A DNA stretch of 64,000 nucleotides from Pedobacter heparinus DSM 2366 (GTDB lineage: Bacteria; Bacteroidota; Bacteroidia; Sphingobacteriales; Sphingobacteriaceae), in assembly GCF_000023825.1 (NCBI RefSeq), contig NC_013061.1, forward strand, positions 2,418,001-2,482,000, given 5' to 3'. Positions within the stretch are counted from its first letter, which is position 1. The number at the start of each line of letters is the position of its first letter. The notes beneath the pieces are model-generated. The model ran no database searches, had not been told where the DNA came from, and saw only the letters and a list, made by a program, of their open reading frames with translations. The translations under genes were made by a program, and so were the position numbers. Positions 24,455 through 32,809 of this stretch are shown one piece after another.

Positions 24455-25312
24455 TTAGTTTTTAATAATTGTTGTTCTTTTAACCTCCAGTTTGAGCACT
24501 TTGAATGCATAAGCAAGGGCTGTTGCCAAACTTGCCTTGGTGATGATGTTGGATAGATCAATGCCAAGATGTACCACAGTTTGCGCGATTTCTGGTCGGA
24601 TACCGCTAATGATGCATTCTGCGCCCATAAGTCTGGTTGCACTTACTGTTTTGATTAAATGTTGTGCAACTAACGAATCGACTGCAGGTACACCTGATAT
24701 ATCCAGGATGGCGATGCTTGAACCTGTTTCTACGATTTCCTGCAGGAGGTTCTCCATCACGATTTGTGTTCTGGAGCTGTCCAGCGTTCCGATGATGGGT
24801 AGGGCAAGTATGCCATCCCAAACGCGGATTACCGGTGTGGATATTTCAGCAATTTCATCTGTTTGTCTGAGGATTACTTCTTCACGGCCTTTAATGAATG
24901 TTTCAAATGTAATGATGCTGAGATTGTCCATCACACGGCTGATCTTGCCGGATTCTTCAAACAGTACTTTAGGATCTGAGATCTCATTTTGTAAGATAGA
25001 CAAAAGTGCATCTTTCAGGGAGAAAACAAATCGGCCCGTTTCTCTTGGACTGAATCCCTGTCTTGCCCTGGTAATGGCAATTCCACCAAGTATTTCAATT
25101 ACAGGATTCCAATTGTCGCCGTCCAGATCTTCCATATCACTAGAGGTCAGATTATTAACTAATGAGGAAATGAGTTCTTCAGATTGACTCCTTAGGTCTT
25201 CATTGCTGATCAGATCTTCACGAAGGCCTTCATCTGCGAGTTGGTTTTTCATCCAAAGTTCAAGGATGTTTTTTTTTTGTTTTTGTAGCAATTTGTGCAA
25301 GTTAAATGACAT
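24455..25312 (-). CDS. rsbR: RsbR-like stressosome sensor (RsbRD-type N-domain plus STAS)
   Basis: The protein has 285 residues. The first 150 are a helical domain of the RsbR co-antagonist type that begins LHKLLQKQKKNILELWMKNQ, with no haem pocket evident to me. The STAS domain follows at 160-285 with LPIIGTLDSSRTQIVMENLL, ILDISGVPAVDSLVAQHLIK and CIISGIRPEIAQTVVHLGIDL, nearly textbook RsbR. The two phosphorylation positions known from Bacillus are Thr there and appear as Ser here (VDSLV and IISGIRPE). It is the first gene of the operon. Confidence 0.9.
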   Translation of the reverse strand: MSFNLHKLLQKQKKNILELWMKNQLADEGLREDLISNEDLRSQSEELISSLVNNLTSSDMEDLDGDNWNPVIEILGGIAITRARQGFSPRETGRFVFSLKDALLSILQNEISDPKVLFEESGKISRVMDNLSIITFETFIKGREEVILRQTDEIAEISTPVIRVWDGILALPIIGTLDSSRTQIVMENLLQEIVETGSSIAILDISGVPAVDSLVAQHLIKTVSATRLMGAECIISGIRPEIAQTVVHLGIDLSNIITKASLATALAYAFKVLKLEVKRTTIIKN

Positions 25313-25622
25313 GTTGAATGACAGGTTAAGGTTTTAATCTAGACTCACCAGACGTGATAATTTATTAGACACGAAAGGTATGAATATGGTTTTGTAAAAG
25401 AAAATATTTGAAAAAATAAACAAACCTTTGTATTCTTTCCTTCAGATCCCGTTGCATTTAACGATTCCTTCAAAACTTTTAATCCCTGACAGTGTTCTAT
25501 CTGAAAACAACAGCAGGTATGGAAGCAAAGCAAAATAAGGGATGATGTCGAAAAGATTTTGTTATCCATGGTGAATACACACGGGATATGATATTATTAG
25601 ATTATACAGATTGGAGCTAATC
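25313..25622. other. Divergent promoter region of the stressosome operon and its regulator
   Basis: This 310-bp AT-rich stretch separates rsbR (minus) from the response regulator (plus). I find no TAnnTTTG box on either strand and no long repeat. The only clear signal is GGAG at 25613-25616, a ribosome binding site for the ATG at 25623. Confidence 0.5.
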
Positions 25623-25985
25623 ATGGGAAAAGAGGTTTTTATTTTGGAAGACGATAAAGATATCGGCTTTATTTTAAATCATGTTTTATTTGAGCATGGG
25701 TATCAGGTAAGTGTTTATGAGAATTTATCGGATATCAGGCAGGGACTTGATGACCACTTGCCAGACTTACTGCTGATGGATGTACGGTTGCCTGACGGAA
25801 ATGGTCTGGATCTTTGTGCTGAACTGAAATCTGCTGAAGGGGATAGCCTACCGATTTTGATGATGTCGGCAGATTTGGATGTGCACCTTAATAGTATCTG
25901 TGTAGCTGATGAGTTTATCGCTAAGCCTTTCGATCTGAATGTGATATTAGGTAAGATTGAATTTCACCTTCGTAAAGCAGGATAA
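25623..25985 (+). CDS. Single-domain response regulator
   Basis: The ATG at 25623, preceded by GGAG, gives 120 residues. A TTG four codons upstream overlaps that ribosome binding site and is rejected. It is a lone receiver domain: EDD at residues 9-11, the phospho-acceptor Asp53 in LLLMDVRLPDG, and EFIAKPFD with the conserved Lys near 103. There is no DNA-binding domain. It is divergent from the rsbRST-kinase operon and is the natural substrate of the operon's kinase. Its target is unknown: it could act by protein contact, for example on a further phosphatase or sigma-factor antagonist elsewhere. Confidence 0.9.
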   Translation: MGKEVFILEDDKDIGFILNHVLFEHGYQVSVYENLSDIRQGLDDHLPDLLLMDVRLPDGNGLDLCAELKSAEGDSLPILMMSADLDVHLNSICVADEFIAKPFDLNVILGKIEFHLRKAG

Positions 25986-25994
25986 ATAGTATGC

Positions 25995-26849
25995 TTACTT
26001 TCTTCTTCCTTTGTCAAGGAAACTTTCAAGCATTGGAATTACAAAGCGTGCTTCTTTAGAATTGGACTTTAGTGTTGTTATTTCTTCAATATACTCACCA
26101 TGTACGCCTGGGATTATAGCAAGTTCTGAGTTGGTAATCTGTCTGTGCATTTCGATAGCATGCTCGGGTTGTATAACATCTTGGTCTGCGATGATGATAA
26201 AGGTAGGAGCTTTGATTGATTTGACCTGTTCGTCGGGTATATCCCTAAAATTAACCATTCTTTTTGCATCCTTATCATGCATTACCTGTAGGCCAGCAGG
26301 ATTTGGAGAAACTTGTAAGTAAGCTTCTTTTAACTCTGCAGGCATATTAGATAGCTTTGCCTGTTTCATGAAATCCCAAAATTGTGCAGGCATTCCACTA
26401 CGTTTGCAAAGTGCAGAACCTAAAATTATTTTGCTAACGATTTGAGGGTAACGAATGGCAATTTGAACACAGGTTGTCCCGCCGTTACTAAAGCCGAAGA
26501 AATCAGCTCTGTCAATATTTAAGTGTTTCAAAAGTGTCGCTACATCATCTGCGTCCTGCTCAAAAGATGCGTCCACTGGCCTGTCACCAGTTCTTCCGTG
26601 CGCCTGTAACTCTACGGCTATTAGTTTTCTATGTTTTGCAAGCATTGGGATGACTCTTCCAAATGTTGATTGGATCGTAGAGCCACCACCGTGCAGCAAA
26701 ACAAGTGGCTCACCTTGTCCATAAATTTCATAGTACATTTTAATTCCGTTGACTTCAGCATATCCCTTACTTTCTTTAGATTGTTTTACATTATTGCAGG
26801 ATGATACTATCAGCAGTGCTACAACAGCATATACGATTGTCCTTTTCAT
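25995..26849 (-). CDS. Alpha/beta hydrolase lipoprotein
   Basis: The 284-residue protein starts with a lipoprotein signal (VSSC lipobox, Cys near residue 18). It shows the alpha/beta-hydrolase pattern: LVLLHGGGSTIQS (oxyanion hole), FFGFSNGGTTC (nucleophile elbow with the catalytic Ser) and a late GVHGEY that would provide the His. Esterases and 3-oxoadipate-enol-lactonase-like enzymes share this layout, and a substrate cannot be assigned. It converges on the response regulator with 9 bp between the stops. The 249 bp upstream separate it from the divergent ArsR gene. Confidence 0.85.
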   Translation of the reverse strand: MKRTIVYAVVALLIVSSCNNVKQSKESKGYAEVNGIKMYYEIYGQGEPLVLLHGGGSTIQSTFGRVIPMLAKHRKLIAVELQAHGRTGDRPVDASFEQDADDVATLLKHLNIDRADFFGFSNGGTTCVQIAIRYPQIVSKIILGSALCKRSGMPAQFWDFMKQAKLSNMPAELKEAYLQVSPNPAGLQVMHDKDAKRMVNFRDIPDEQVKSIKAPTFIIIADQDVIQPEHAIEMHRQITNSELAIIPGVHGEYIEEITTLKSNSKEARFVIPMLESFLDKGRRK

Positions 26850-27048
26850 CTTTATTGTTTTTTAGGTTAACAGGTCACATTTAATCAGGACACCAATTGT
26901 ATCTGTGCTTAATGCAACCATATGATTGCAAATATATGTGCAACTATTTAATTGCGCAACTTATTTTAATATTTTTTATGATCACGTCTTGTCATTATTG
27001 AACAAAAAACCGGATGGAATTCACCAGACAAAAAAATAATCAGATAAA

Positions 27049-27095
27049 TTTGCGTAGTTAAATAGCTACGTTTATATTTGTAGTCAAATAGCTAC
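27049..27095 (+). promoter_or_regulatory. Promoter with paired 16-bp ArsR-type operators
   Basis: TTTG (27049-27052) and TATATTTG (27073-27080) with 20 bp between them form a near-perfect Bacteroidota promoter. Two copies of a partial palindrome, GTAGTTAAATAGCTAC (27054-27069) and GTAGTCAAATAGCTAC (27080-27095), differ at one base. They are 26 bp apart, one in the spacer and the other at the start site. They are likely autoregulatory operators of the downstream ArsR-type repressor. Confidence 0.75.
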
Positions 27096-27098
27096 ATA

Positions 27099-27422
27099 AT
27101 GAATTTAAGACGAGATGTATTTCAAGCCATAGCAGACCCAACAAGGAGGGCCATATTGCTGCTGGTTGCTTCGCAATCGCTTACGGCTGGTGCAATAGCC
27201 GCAAATTTTAACACGGCAAGACCAACCGTTTCCAGGCACCTGCAAATACTTACTGAATGCGAATTGCTTGAACAGGAGCAAAGCGGCAGGGAAATTTACT
27301 ATTACATTAATGCAAAAAAAATGAAAGAAGTATCTGACTTTATCGAGCCATTTCGACAGATGTGGGACGAACGGTTCAATAAACTGGAAGCTATCATGAA
27401 AAATTACCAACCAAAAAAATAG
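27099..27422 (+). CDS. ArsR/SmtB-family repressor
   Basis: The 107-residue winged-helix protein has the typical [19 protein letters not shown] opening and a [35 protein letters not shown]-binding core. No metal-binding Cys pair is present, so it is of the organic-signal type that often precedes SRPBCC genes. It heads a four-gene unit (ArsR, SRPBCC, DoxX-like, DUF4256) with short gaps of 6-9 bp and probably represses the unit by binding the twin operators just upstream. Confidence 0.9.
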   Translation: MNLRRDVFQAIADPTRRAILLLVASQSLTAGAIAANFNTARPTVSRHLQILTECELLEQEQSGREIYYYINAKKMKEVSDFIEPFRQMWDERFNKLEAIMKNYQPKK

Positions 27423-27428
27423 CGCTGT

Positions 27429-27896
27429 ATGGAACAAAAAACTAAAGTTAATGCCGAAGCGGGCAAGCAGGAAATTGTGATTACAAGGGAATTTGATTTG
27501 CCATTGGAATTGCTTTTTAAAGCATATGTAGAGGCCGAAATTGTTGAGCAATGGATGGGCACAAAAGTATTGCTGCTTGAGAATAAAAAACATGGAAGTT
27601 ATGGCTTTGAAACCAGGGACCCTAAGGGAAATGTGGTATTTAAAGCCAATGGGGTAATTCATGAATTTGTTCCCGAACAGAAAATCACCCGGACATTTGA
27701 AATGGAGCGTACAGCTTTTGATGTTCAGCTTGAATTTCTGGAATTTGAAGCACTGACTGAAGGCAGGAGTAAACTGAACATGCAGGTGATATACAGGTCG
27801 GTAGCACTTAGGGACCAGCAACTAAAATTGCCTTTTGCCATGGGTATCAATATGGCACATAACCGGTTACAGGAAGTCGTAAACAAATTAAAATAA
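27429..27896 (+). CDS. AHSA1-type SRPBCC protein
   Basis: This 155-residue cytosolic protein has the activator-of-Hsp90-like START fold: ITREFDLPLELLFKAYVEAEIVEQWMG at the start, a GSYGFETRDPKGNVVF hairpin and a long C-terminal helix. ArsR-SRPBCC pairs are common, and their ligand is generally unknown. It lies 6 bp after the ArsR gene. Confidence 0.85.
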   Translation: MEQKTKVNAEAGKQEIVITREFDLPLELLFKAYVEAEIVEQWMGTKVLLLENKKHGSYGFETRDPKGNVVFKANGVIHEFVPEQKITRTFEMERTAFDVQLEFLEFEALTEGRSKLNMQVIYRSVALRDQQLKLPFAMGINMAHNRLQEVVNKLK

Positions 27897-27902
27897 AGGA
27901 TC

Positions 27903-28277
27903 ATGACAAAGCGGAATAAAATTATCTATTGGATTGCTACCAGCTGGCTTGCACTGGGCATGGTATCTACAGCAATTGTACAGCTGATGAAGACAAAAGA
28001 GGAGGTGGAAAGCTTTACCCGTTTGGGTTATCCGGCTTACCTGCTGACCGTGCTGGGAATATGGAAAATTTTGGGGGTTGTAGCTGTGCTTGTCCCAAAA
28101 TTCCCTTTGGTAAAGGAATGGGCATATGCAGGCTTTTTCTTTGCCATGTCTGGTGCTGTAATTTCTCATCTGCTTGTTAAAGATGAGGCTAAAGAACTTT
28201 TCGGCCCCATGTTATTGCTGGTGCTGACTGTAGTGTCCTGGTATTTCAGGCCTGAGGATAGAAAAATATTTTCTTAA
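27903..28277 (+). CDS. DoxX-like membrane protein
   Basis: The 124-residue protein has four predicted membrane helices (around residues 8-25, 43-65, 70-88 and 97-117). The fragment YPAYLLTVLGIWKILGVVAVL is characteristic of the DoxX-like family often found in ArsR-SRPBCC operons. A biochemical role is not established. Confidence 0.82.
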   Translation: MTKRNKIIYWIATSWLALGMVSTAIVQLMKTKEEVESFTRLGYPAYLLTVLGIWKILGVVAVLVPKFPLVKEWAYAGFFFAMSGAVISHLLVKDEAKELFGPMLLLVLTVVSWYFRPEDRKIFS

Positions 28278-28286
28278 TTTTAACAG

Positions 28287-28853
28287 ATGAAAAACAATAA
28301 AAAAGAATTGTTGCCGCAACAGCGGGAAGAACTGCTCAAAACATTGAAAGCGCGTTTTGAAAAAAATATGAACCGTCATAAAGGTTTGGAATGGGCTAAA
28401 GTACAGGCTAAGCTGGAAGCCAGTACAGAAAAATTATGGTCGCTTGATGACATGGAAATAACCGGTGGTGAACCTGATGTAGTGGGTTATGATCAAAAAA
28501 CGGACGAATATATTTTTTATGATTGTTCGGCAGAAAGCCCTAAAGGCCGCAGAAGCCTTTGTTACGACCAGCAGGCCTGGGCATCGAGGAAGGAGCATAA
28601 ACCGGCAAATAGTGCGATGGATGTAGCGGCTGAAATGGGTATTGAGTTATTAACGGAAGAACAATACCGGGAGCTGCAGCAGTTTGGAAAGTTTGATACC
28701 AAGACCTCCAGCTGGATAACCACACCTGCAGCTATCAGAGCACTGGGCGGGGCTATTTTTGGCGATTATCGCTATGGTACTGTATTCATTTACCATAACG
28801 GTGCGGAATCATATTATGCAGCAAGGGGCTTCCGGGCTTCGCTAAGAGTTTGA
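28287..28853 (+). CDS. DUF4256 domain protein
   Basis: This 188-residue soluble protein carries the family motifs LLKTLKARFEKNMNRHKGLEW, MEITGGEPDVVGYD, DCSAESPKGRRSLCYD and TPAAIRALGGAIFGDYRYG. The function is unknown, but genes of this family very often end ArsR/SRPBCC/DoxX operons as here. It lies 9 bp after the DoxX-like gene. Confidence 0.85.
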   Translation: MKNNKKELLPQQREELLKTLKARFEKNMNRHKGLEWAKVQAKLEASTEKLWSLDDMEITGGEPDVVGYDQKTDEYIFYDCSAESPKGRRSLCYDQQAWASRKEHKPANSAMDVAAEMGIELLTEEQYRELQQFGKFDTKTSSWITTPAAIRALGGAIFGDYRYGTVFIYHNGAESYYAARGFRASLRV

Positions 28854-28939
28854 TTTTGCACAGAGTTAAAAAGAAGTCTGTGAATTATGTTTAAAGATTT
28901 TATCTTTACGGTCCACCTAACCAAAATACGGGCCAGATT

Positions 28940-30346
28940 ATGATCGACCAGACCGAGAAGACCAGTTATACCATACCATTTGCAACTTTGACCACTCTTT
29001 TTTTCATGTGGGGATTTATTACCTGCATGAACGATGTGCTCATTCCTCACCTTAAGGAACTGTTCAGCCTTACTTACCTGCAATCCATGCTGGTACAGTT
29101 TTGCTTTTTCGGGGCTTACTTTATTGGTTCAGTCATTTATTTTGTGACTTCCTATCTGTGGGGCGATCCTATCAATAAGATAGGTTATAAAAACGGGATG
29201 TTGCTGGGGCTTCTTATTGCAGCCCTTGGTTGTTTTCTGTTTTATCCGGCAGCTGTTTTTTCTGCTTACGGACTTTTTTTAAGTGCATTGTTTATACTCG
29301 GATTGGGTTTTACTTTATTGCAGATTGCAGCAAATCCGTATGTTTCTTTATTGGGAAAACCGGAGGGCGCTTCCAGTCGTTTAAACCTTGCACAGGCTTT
29401 TAACTCGCTGGGCACTACCATTGCCCCTGTGATAGGCGGTTTCCTTATTTTTGAGTTTTTTGCGGAGGGCGGTAAGATTACAGCAAAGGCCACAGAAATG
29501 CCCTACATTATCTTTACGGCTGTATTTGTATTGATTGCTATATGTTTGTATCTCATTAAGCTCCCGGAATTTAAATCGGAAGAACATACCGAGAAGGGCC
29601 TGGGTGCCCTGCAGTTTCCACAACTGAAACTTGGTATTTTAGGCATATTCTTTTATGTCGGGGCCGAGGTATGTATCGGTAGCTTCATCATTAACTTTCT
29701 GGCACTTCCTGAAATTATGGGGATTTCTGAATCGGTGAGCAAAAACTACCTGGCCTTATACTGGGGCGGTTCAATGATTGGCCGTTTTCTGGGGGCCATA
29801 TCCCTAAACCAGAACCTGTCGGGCATTAAGAAAGTTGGCTTTATGCTGGTTGCTGCGGCTGCGGTTTTTCTGCTCATTTCAAGTATAGTAGACCTTAATT
29901 TTGCTCAGATCTCAACCTTTTTGATTTTTATGGGCATTAACCTGCTTGGTTTCTTTATCGGCAAGGCAGCACCTGCCCGAACACTGTTGGTTTTTGCACT
30001 GATCAATGTGGTATTGGTGATACTTACCATCGTTAATGCGGGCTCTTTTGCGATGTGGACAATTATAAGCGTTGGTTTGTTCAACTCCATTATGTGGTCA
30101 AACATATTTACACTTTCTATACATGGATTGGGCAAATATACCAGTCAGGGTTCATCATTATTGGTAATGGCGATTCTTGGTGGGGCACTGCTTCCATTGG
30201 TACAGGGTGCATTTGCCGATAGCCTGGGCATTCATCATTCGTTCTTTGTACCTGCACTGGGCTATCTATACATCGCTTTTTTTGGATTTTACTGTTCCCG
30301 GAAACTGGGTAATGTTAAGGCTGAAATTATAGGCGGGGGGCATTAG
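28940..30346 (+). CDS. FucP/GluP-type sugar:H+ symporter (MFS)
   Basis: The 468-residue protein has 12 predicted membrane helices. TLFFMWGFITCMNDVLIPHLK at the N-terminus and LQIAANPYVSLLG with SSRLNLAQAFNSLGT in the middle mark it as a member of the fucose/glucose/galactose MFS family. The substrate is probably a hexose. Its stop overlaps the stop region of the convergent HxlR regulator by 4 bp. galK and galM lie 11 kb away, so the link to galactose uptake is only suggestive. Confidence 0.88.
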   Translation: MIDQTEKTSYTIPFATLTTLFFMWGFITCMNDVLIPHLKELFSLTYLQSMLVQFCFFGAYFIGSVIYFVTSYLWGDPINKIGYKNGMLLGLLIAALGCFLFYPAAVFSAYGLFLSALFILGLGFTLLQIAANPYVSLLGKPEGASSRLNLAQAFNSLGTTIAPVIGGFLIFEFFAEGGKITAKATEMPYIIFTAVFVLIAICLYLIKLPEFKSEEHTEKGLGALQFPQLKLGILGIFFYVGAEVCIGSFIINFLALPEIMGISESVSKNYLALYWGGSMIGRFLGAISLNQNLSGIKKVGFMLVAAAAVFLLISSIVDLNFAQISTFLIFMGINLLGFFIGKAAPARTLLVFALINVVLVILTIVNAGSFAMWTIISVGLFNSIMWSNIFTLSIHGLGKYTSQGSSLLVMAILGGALLPLVQGAFADSLGIHHSFFVPALGYLYIAFFGFYCSRKLGNVKAEIIGGGH

Positions 30347-30732
30347 ATACAGGTATCCACCGGGATCTGGCTTTCGGTACCCTGCACTTTGTTTCGGTGC
30401 ATATTGCCCCATTCTGACATGGCCTTTAGCATCTGCTTCATGGTTAAACCCAGTTCTGTCAATTCATATTCTACCCTTGGCGGGACAACCGGATGGACTA
30501 TCCTTCGTACAACCTGTTCGCTTTCCAGTTCGCGCAGCTGCGCAACCAGCATCCGTTCAGAAATATTGGCAATGGATTTTTTTAAATCGCTGTAACGCAT
30601 TTTTCCATACAACAGCCTGCACAAAATGGCCGGTTTCCATCTGCCACCTATTATAGACAAAGAATAGGCCATGCCACAACTGTCGTTGATCTGTTTTTCA
30701 TTAAAAGCATTCGTAGAGTTGTCTTTTCTCAT
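30343..30732 (-). CDS. HxlR-family transcriptional regulator
   Basis: The 129-residue winged-helix protein has DSCGMAYSLSIIGGRWKPAIL (with the conserved redox- or electrophile-sensitive Cys), MRYSDLKKSIANISERMLVAQLRELE and PPRVEYELTELG. HxlR proteins often sense reactive electrophiles and control a divergent oxidoreductase. The SDR gene at 30823 is divergent, with a palindrome between the two, which fits that scheme. Confidence 0.9.
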   Translation of the reverse strand: MRKDNSTNAFNEKQINDSCGMAYSLSIIGGRWKPAILCRLLYGKMRYSDLKKSIANISERMLVAQLRELESEQVVRRIVHPVVPPRVEYELTELGLTMKQMLKAMSEWGNMHRNKVQGTESQIPVDTCI

Positions 30733-30743
30733 TTCTTACTGTT

Positions 30744-30760
30744 TTGTTAGTACCTAACAA
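30744..30760. promoter_or_regulatory. HxlR-type operator palindrome
   Basis: TTGTTAG-TAC-CTAACAA is a perfect 7-bp dyad located 11 bp upstream of the HxlR start and 62 bp before the SDR start. It is the probable binding site for the HxlR regulator. A TACTTTTG box (TAnnTTTG) follows at 30796-30803 for the SDR gene. Confidence 0.6.
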
Positions 30761-30822
30761 TTTTAGCTGTACTTACAAATATAGCATTGAGGCCTTACTT
30801 TTGAAGATAAATTATAAAAAAG

Positions 30823-31569
30823 ATGATGATGAAACGTTTAGAAAACAAAATAGCCCTGGTAACCGGCGGCGGCAGGGGTATGGGAGCCAACATTACGAAA
30901 AGACTTGCGGCAGAGGGTGCTGCTGTGGTTTTGACCTATTCGAAATCGGCAGAACAATCGGAAAGGATTGCAGCCGAAATTAACCAGGCAGGAGGGCGGG
31001 CAATTGCCATCAAGGCAGATAGTGCCGATCCGGCGGAGCTGACCAATGCTGTTGATAAAACCATCTCGGCATTCGGGCACATTGACATTATTGTAAACAA
31101 TGCCGGTATTTATGTAGGAAAAGCTTTTGAGGAACATACGATGGAAGATTATGAGCAGGTGATGGCAGTGAATGTACGTGCTGTATATGCATCTGCGCTG
31201 GCAGCTGTAAAACACATTCCTGATGGTGGCCGGATCATTACGATTGGGAGCAATATGGCCGACAATGCAACAGGTCCGCATGCTACCCTGTATGCAATGA
31301 GCAAATCGGCCCTTAGCGGCTTTACGAAGGGACTGGCGCGTGACCTTGGGCCAAGGGACATCACCGTAAACCTGGTTCAGCCTGGCCCCATTAATACCGA
31401 TATGAACCCATCAGATACTGAACTGGCAGATTTTTTAAGAAGCCGGATGGCTTTGAAAGATTATGGAACAGGAGATGATGTGGCTGGACTGGTTGCTTTT
31501 CTGGCCAGTGATGAAGGGAAGTACATTACAGGCACAGCCCTTACCATTGATGGTGGCTTTAACGCATAA
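30823..31569 (+). CDS. Short-chain dehydrogenase/reductase
   Basis: The 248-residue NAD(P)-dependent enzyme has ALVTGGGRGMGANI (cofactor glycine motif), the NNAG motif at about residue 90, a catalytic Ser in ITIGSNMAD, YAMSKSAL (YxxxK) and the C-terminal GTALTIDGGFN of classical SDRs. Three adjacent ATG codons exist (30823, 30826, 30829) and any could be used. The substrate is unknown. It is divergent from, and probably regulated by, the HxlR protein. Confidence 0.9.
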   Translation: MMMKRLENKIALVTGGGRGMGANITKRLAAEGAAVVLTYSKSAEQSERIAAEINQAGGRAIAIKADSADPAELTNAVDKTISAFGHIDIIVNNAGIYVGKAFEEHTMEDYEQVMAVNVRAVYASALAAVKHIPDGGRIITIGSNMADNATGPHATLYAMSKSALSGFTKGLARDLGPRDITVNLVQPGPINTDMNPSDTELADFLRSRMALKDYGTGDDVAGLVAFLASDEGKYITGTALTIDGGFNA

Positions 31570-31617
31570 TTGTTTGAAATTGCTACCTTTGGGCTTTTTA
31601 ATTAAACCAACAAAATA

Positions 31618-32193
31618 TTGGAAGAGCAGTTGCTGATAAGAAGCGAAAATAAATGTGAACTGTGCGGATCTGCCGGATCTTTAAAGTTGTTTGAAGTTTT
31701 ACCACATGCCGGCCGGACGGAAGATAACTGTGTCATGATCTGTGATAAATGCCTGGCTCAGGTAGAGAAAACAGAAGAACCTGACCTGAAACACCTGAAT
31801 TGTTTAAGGACCAGCATCTGGAGTGCAGTGCCGGGTGTACAGGTAATTACCTGGCGTTTGTTAAACCGTTTGAAAGATGAAAACTGGGCTGCAGACAGTC
31901 TGGATATGATGTACCTGGATGAGGATACGCTGGCCTGGGCACAGGCAGGCCTTGATGAAGAAAGCAATACTGCCAATGAGGTCCACAAGGATTGTAACGG
32001 GCAGTTGCTGGAAACCGGGAATTCGGTTGTTTTAACAAAGACACTGGATGTTAAAGGCTCTTCTTTAAGTGCAAAACTGGGCACTGTAGTGAAAAATATC
32101 AGGCTGGTTGAAAACAATACCGATCAGATTGAAGGTAAAATTGAGGGACAAACCATTGTTATCCTTACCAGGTATGTAAGGAAACAAAGTTAA
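31618..32193 (+). CDS. PhnA-family zinc-ribbon protein, TTG start
   Basis: The 191-residue protein opens with EEQLLIRSENKCELCGSAGS (zinc-binding CxxC), has a second ICDKC CxxC pair, and ends with the PhnA domain (DCNGQLLETGNSVVLTKTL and IEGKIEGQTIVILTRYVRK). The first possible start in this frame is TTG at 31618, since an in-frame TAA lies seven codons upstream. The resulting N-terminus has the normal family length. Despite the name, PhnA-family proteins are not proven phosphonate enzymes. It lies 48 bp after the SDR gene and 12 bp before the GmhB-like gene. Confidence 0.85.
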   Translation: MEEQLLIRSENKCELCGSAGSLKLFEVLPHAGRTEDNCVMICDKCLAQVEKTEEPDLKHLNCLRTSIWSAVPGVQVITWRLLNRLKDENWAADSLDMMYLDEDTLAWAQAGLDEESNTANEVHKDCNGQLLETGNSVVLTKTLDVKGSSLSAKLGTVVKNIRLVENNTDQIEGKIEGQTIVILTRYVRKQS

Positions 32194-32205
32194 AACAAAG
32201 ATAAG

Positions 32206-32739
32206 ATGAATAAAGCTGTTTTTTTGGATCGGGACGGTGTACTGAACCATGAGATATACGATTACATTACCCGGCAGGAGGATTTTAAGATCCTGGAGTA
32301 CCAGATTGGCCCCTTAAAGAAACTTTATGATGAAGGTTACCTGCTGATCATCATTACCAATCAGGGTGGGATTGCGCAACAACGTTATACAGAAGAAACG
32401 CTGGCGGAAATGCACAGGTCTTTAAGTGCCAGATTTGAAGAACAGGGTGCATTGATTACGCATGCCTATTATTGTCCGCATCATCCAACAGTTTCGGAAG
32501 AATGCAATTGCCGGAAACCTAAATCGGGCATGCTGCTGGAAGCTATTGCTACCTATCATATAGACCCTTCCTTGTCGGTTATGATTGGGGATAAGCCCCG
32601 GGACGTGGAAGCGGCAAATGGGGCAGGGGTAAAAGGCATTTTGATAGCGCCCGATGAACAGATTGACTATGATCTGGTTAAACAGGTGCTGGCCGGAGAG
32701 GATTTTCAGGTTTCCAGTGCCGGTATGCAAAGGTTGTAA
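32206..32739 (+). CDS. gmhB: D-glycero-D-manno-heptose 1,7-bisphosphate 7-phosphatase-like HAD enzyme
   Basis: The 177-residue HAD-IIIA phosphatase has VFLDRDGVLNHE (nucleophile Asp), ITNQGGIAQ (Ser/Thr motif) and MIGDKPRDVEAA (metal-binding motif). The zinc loop YYCPHHPTVSEECNCRKP, with its Cys/His pattern, is the GmhB signature. The enzyme removes the C7 phosphate from heptose 1,7-bisphosphate in LPS core heptose synthesis. The other heptose genes are not in the window. A strong terminator follows. Confidence 0.87.
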   Translation: MNKAVFLDRDGVLNHEIYDYITRQEDFKILEYQIGPLKKLYDEGYLLIIITNQGGIAQQRYTEETLAEMHRSLSARFEEQGALITHAYYCPHHPTVSEECNCRKPKSGMLLEAIATYHIDPSLSVMIGDKPRDVEAANGAGVKGILIAPDEQIDYDLVKQVLAGEDFQVSSAGMQRL

Positions 32740-32759
32740 CAAACAAAACCTTATAAATT

Positions 32760-32795
32760 AAAAAGCCCTGATGTGATTAAACATCAGGGCTTTTT
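32760..32795. terminator. Bidirectional terminator
   Basis: AAAAAGCCCTGATGT pairs with ACATCAGGGCTTTTT (15 bp) around a 6-base loop. With A and T runs on both sides it can serve both gmhB (plus) and the convergent transaldolase (minus). Confidence 0.92.
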
Positions 32796-32809
32796 AATGG
32801 GTTATGTGA

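Noticed and set aside
24537..25187. 216-codon plus-strand frame opposite rsbR
   Set aside because: The minus strand encodes an unmistakable RsbR STAS domain. The antisense frame is Ser/Met/Ile-rich without motifs.
27105..27821. 238-codon minus-strand frame over the ArsR and SRPBCC genes
   Set aside because: It is fully antisense to two recognisable genes and its Phe/Cys/His-rich translation resembles no family.
32760..32795. Operator between gmhB and transaldolase
   Set aside because: The palindrome is flanked by A and T runs between two convergent stops, so it is a terminator.
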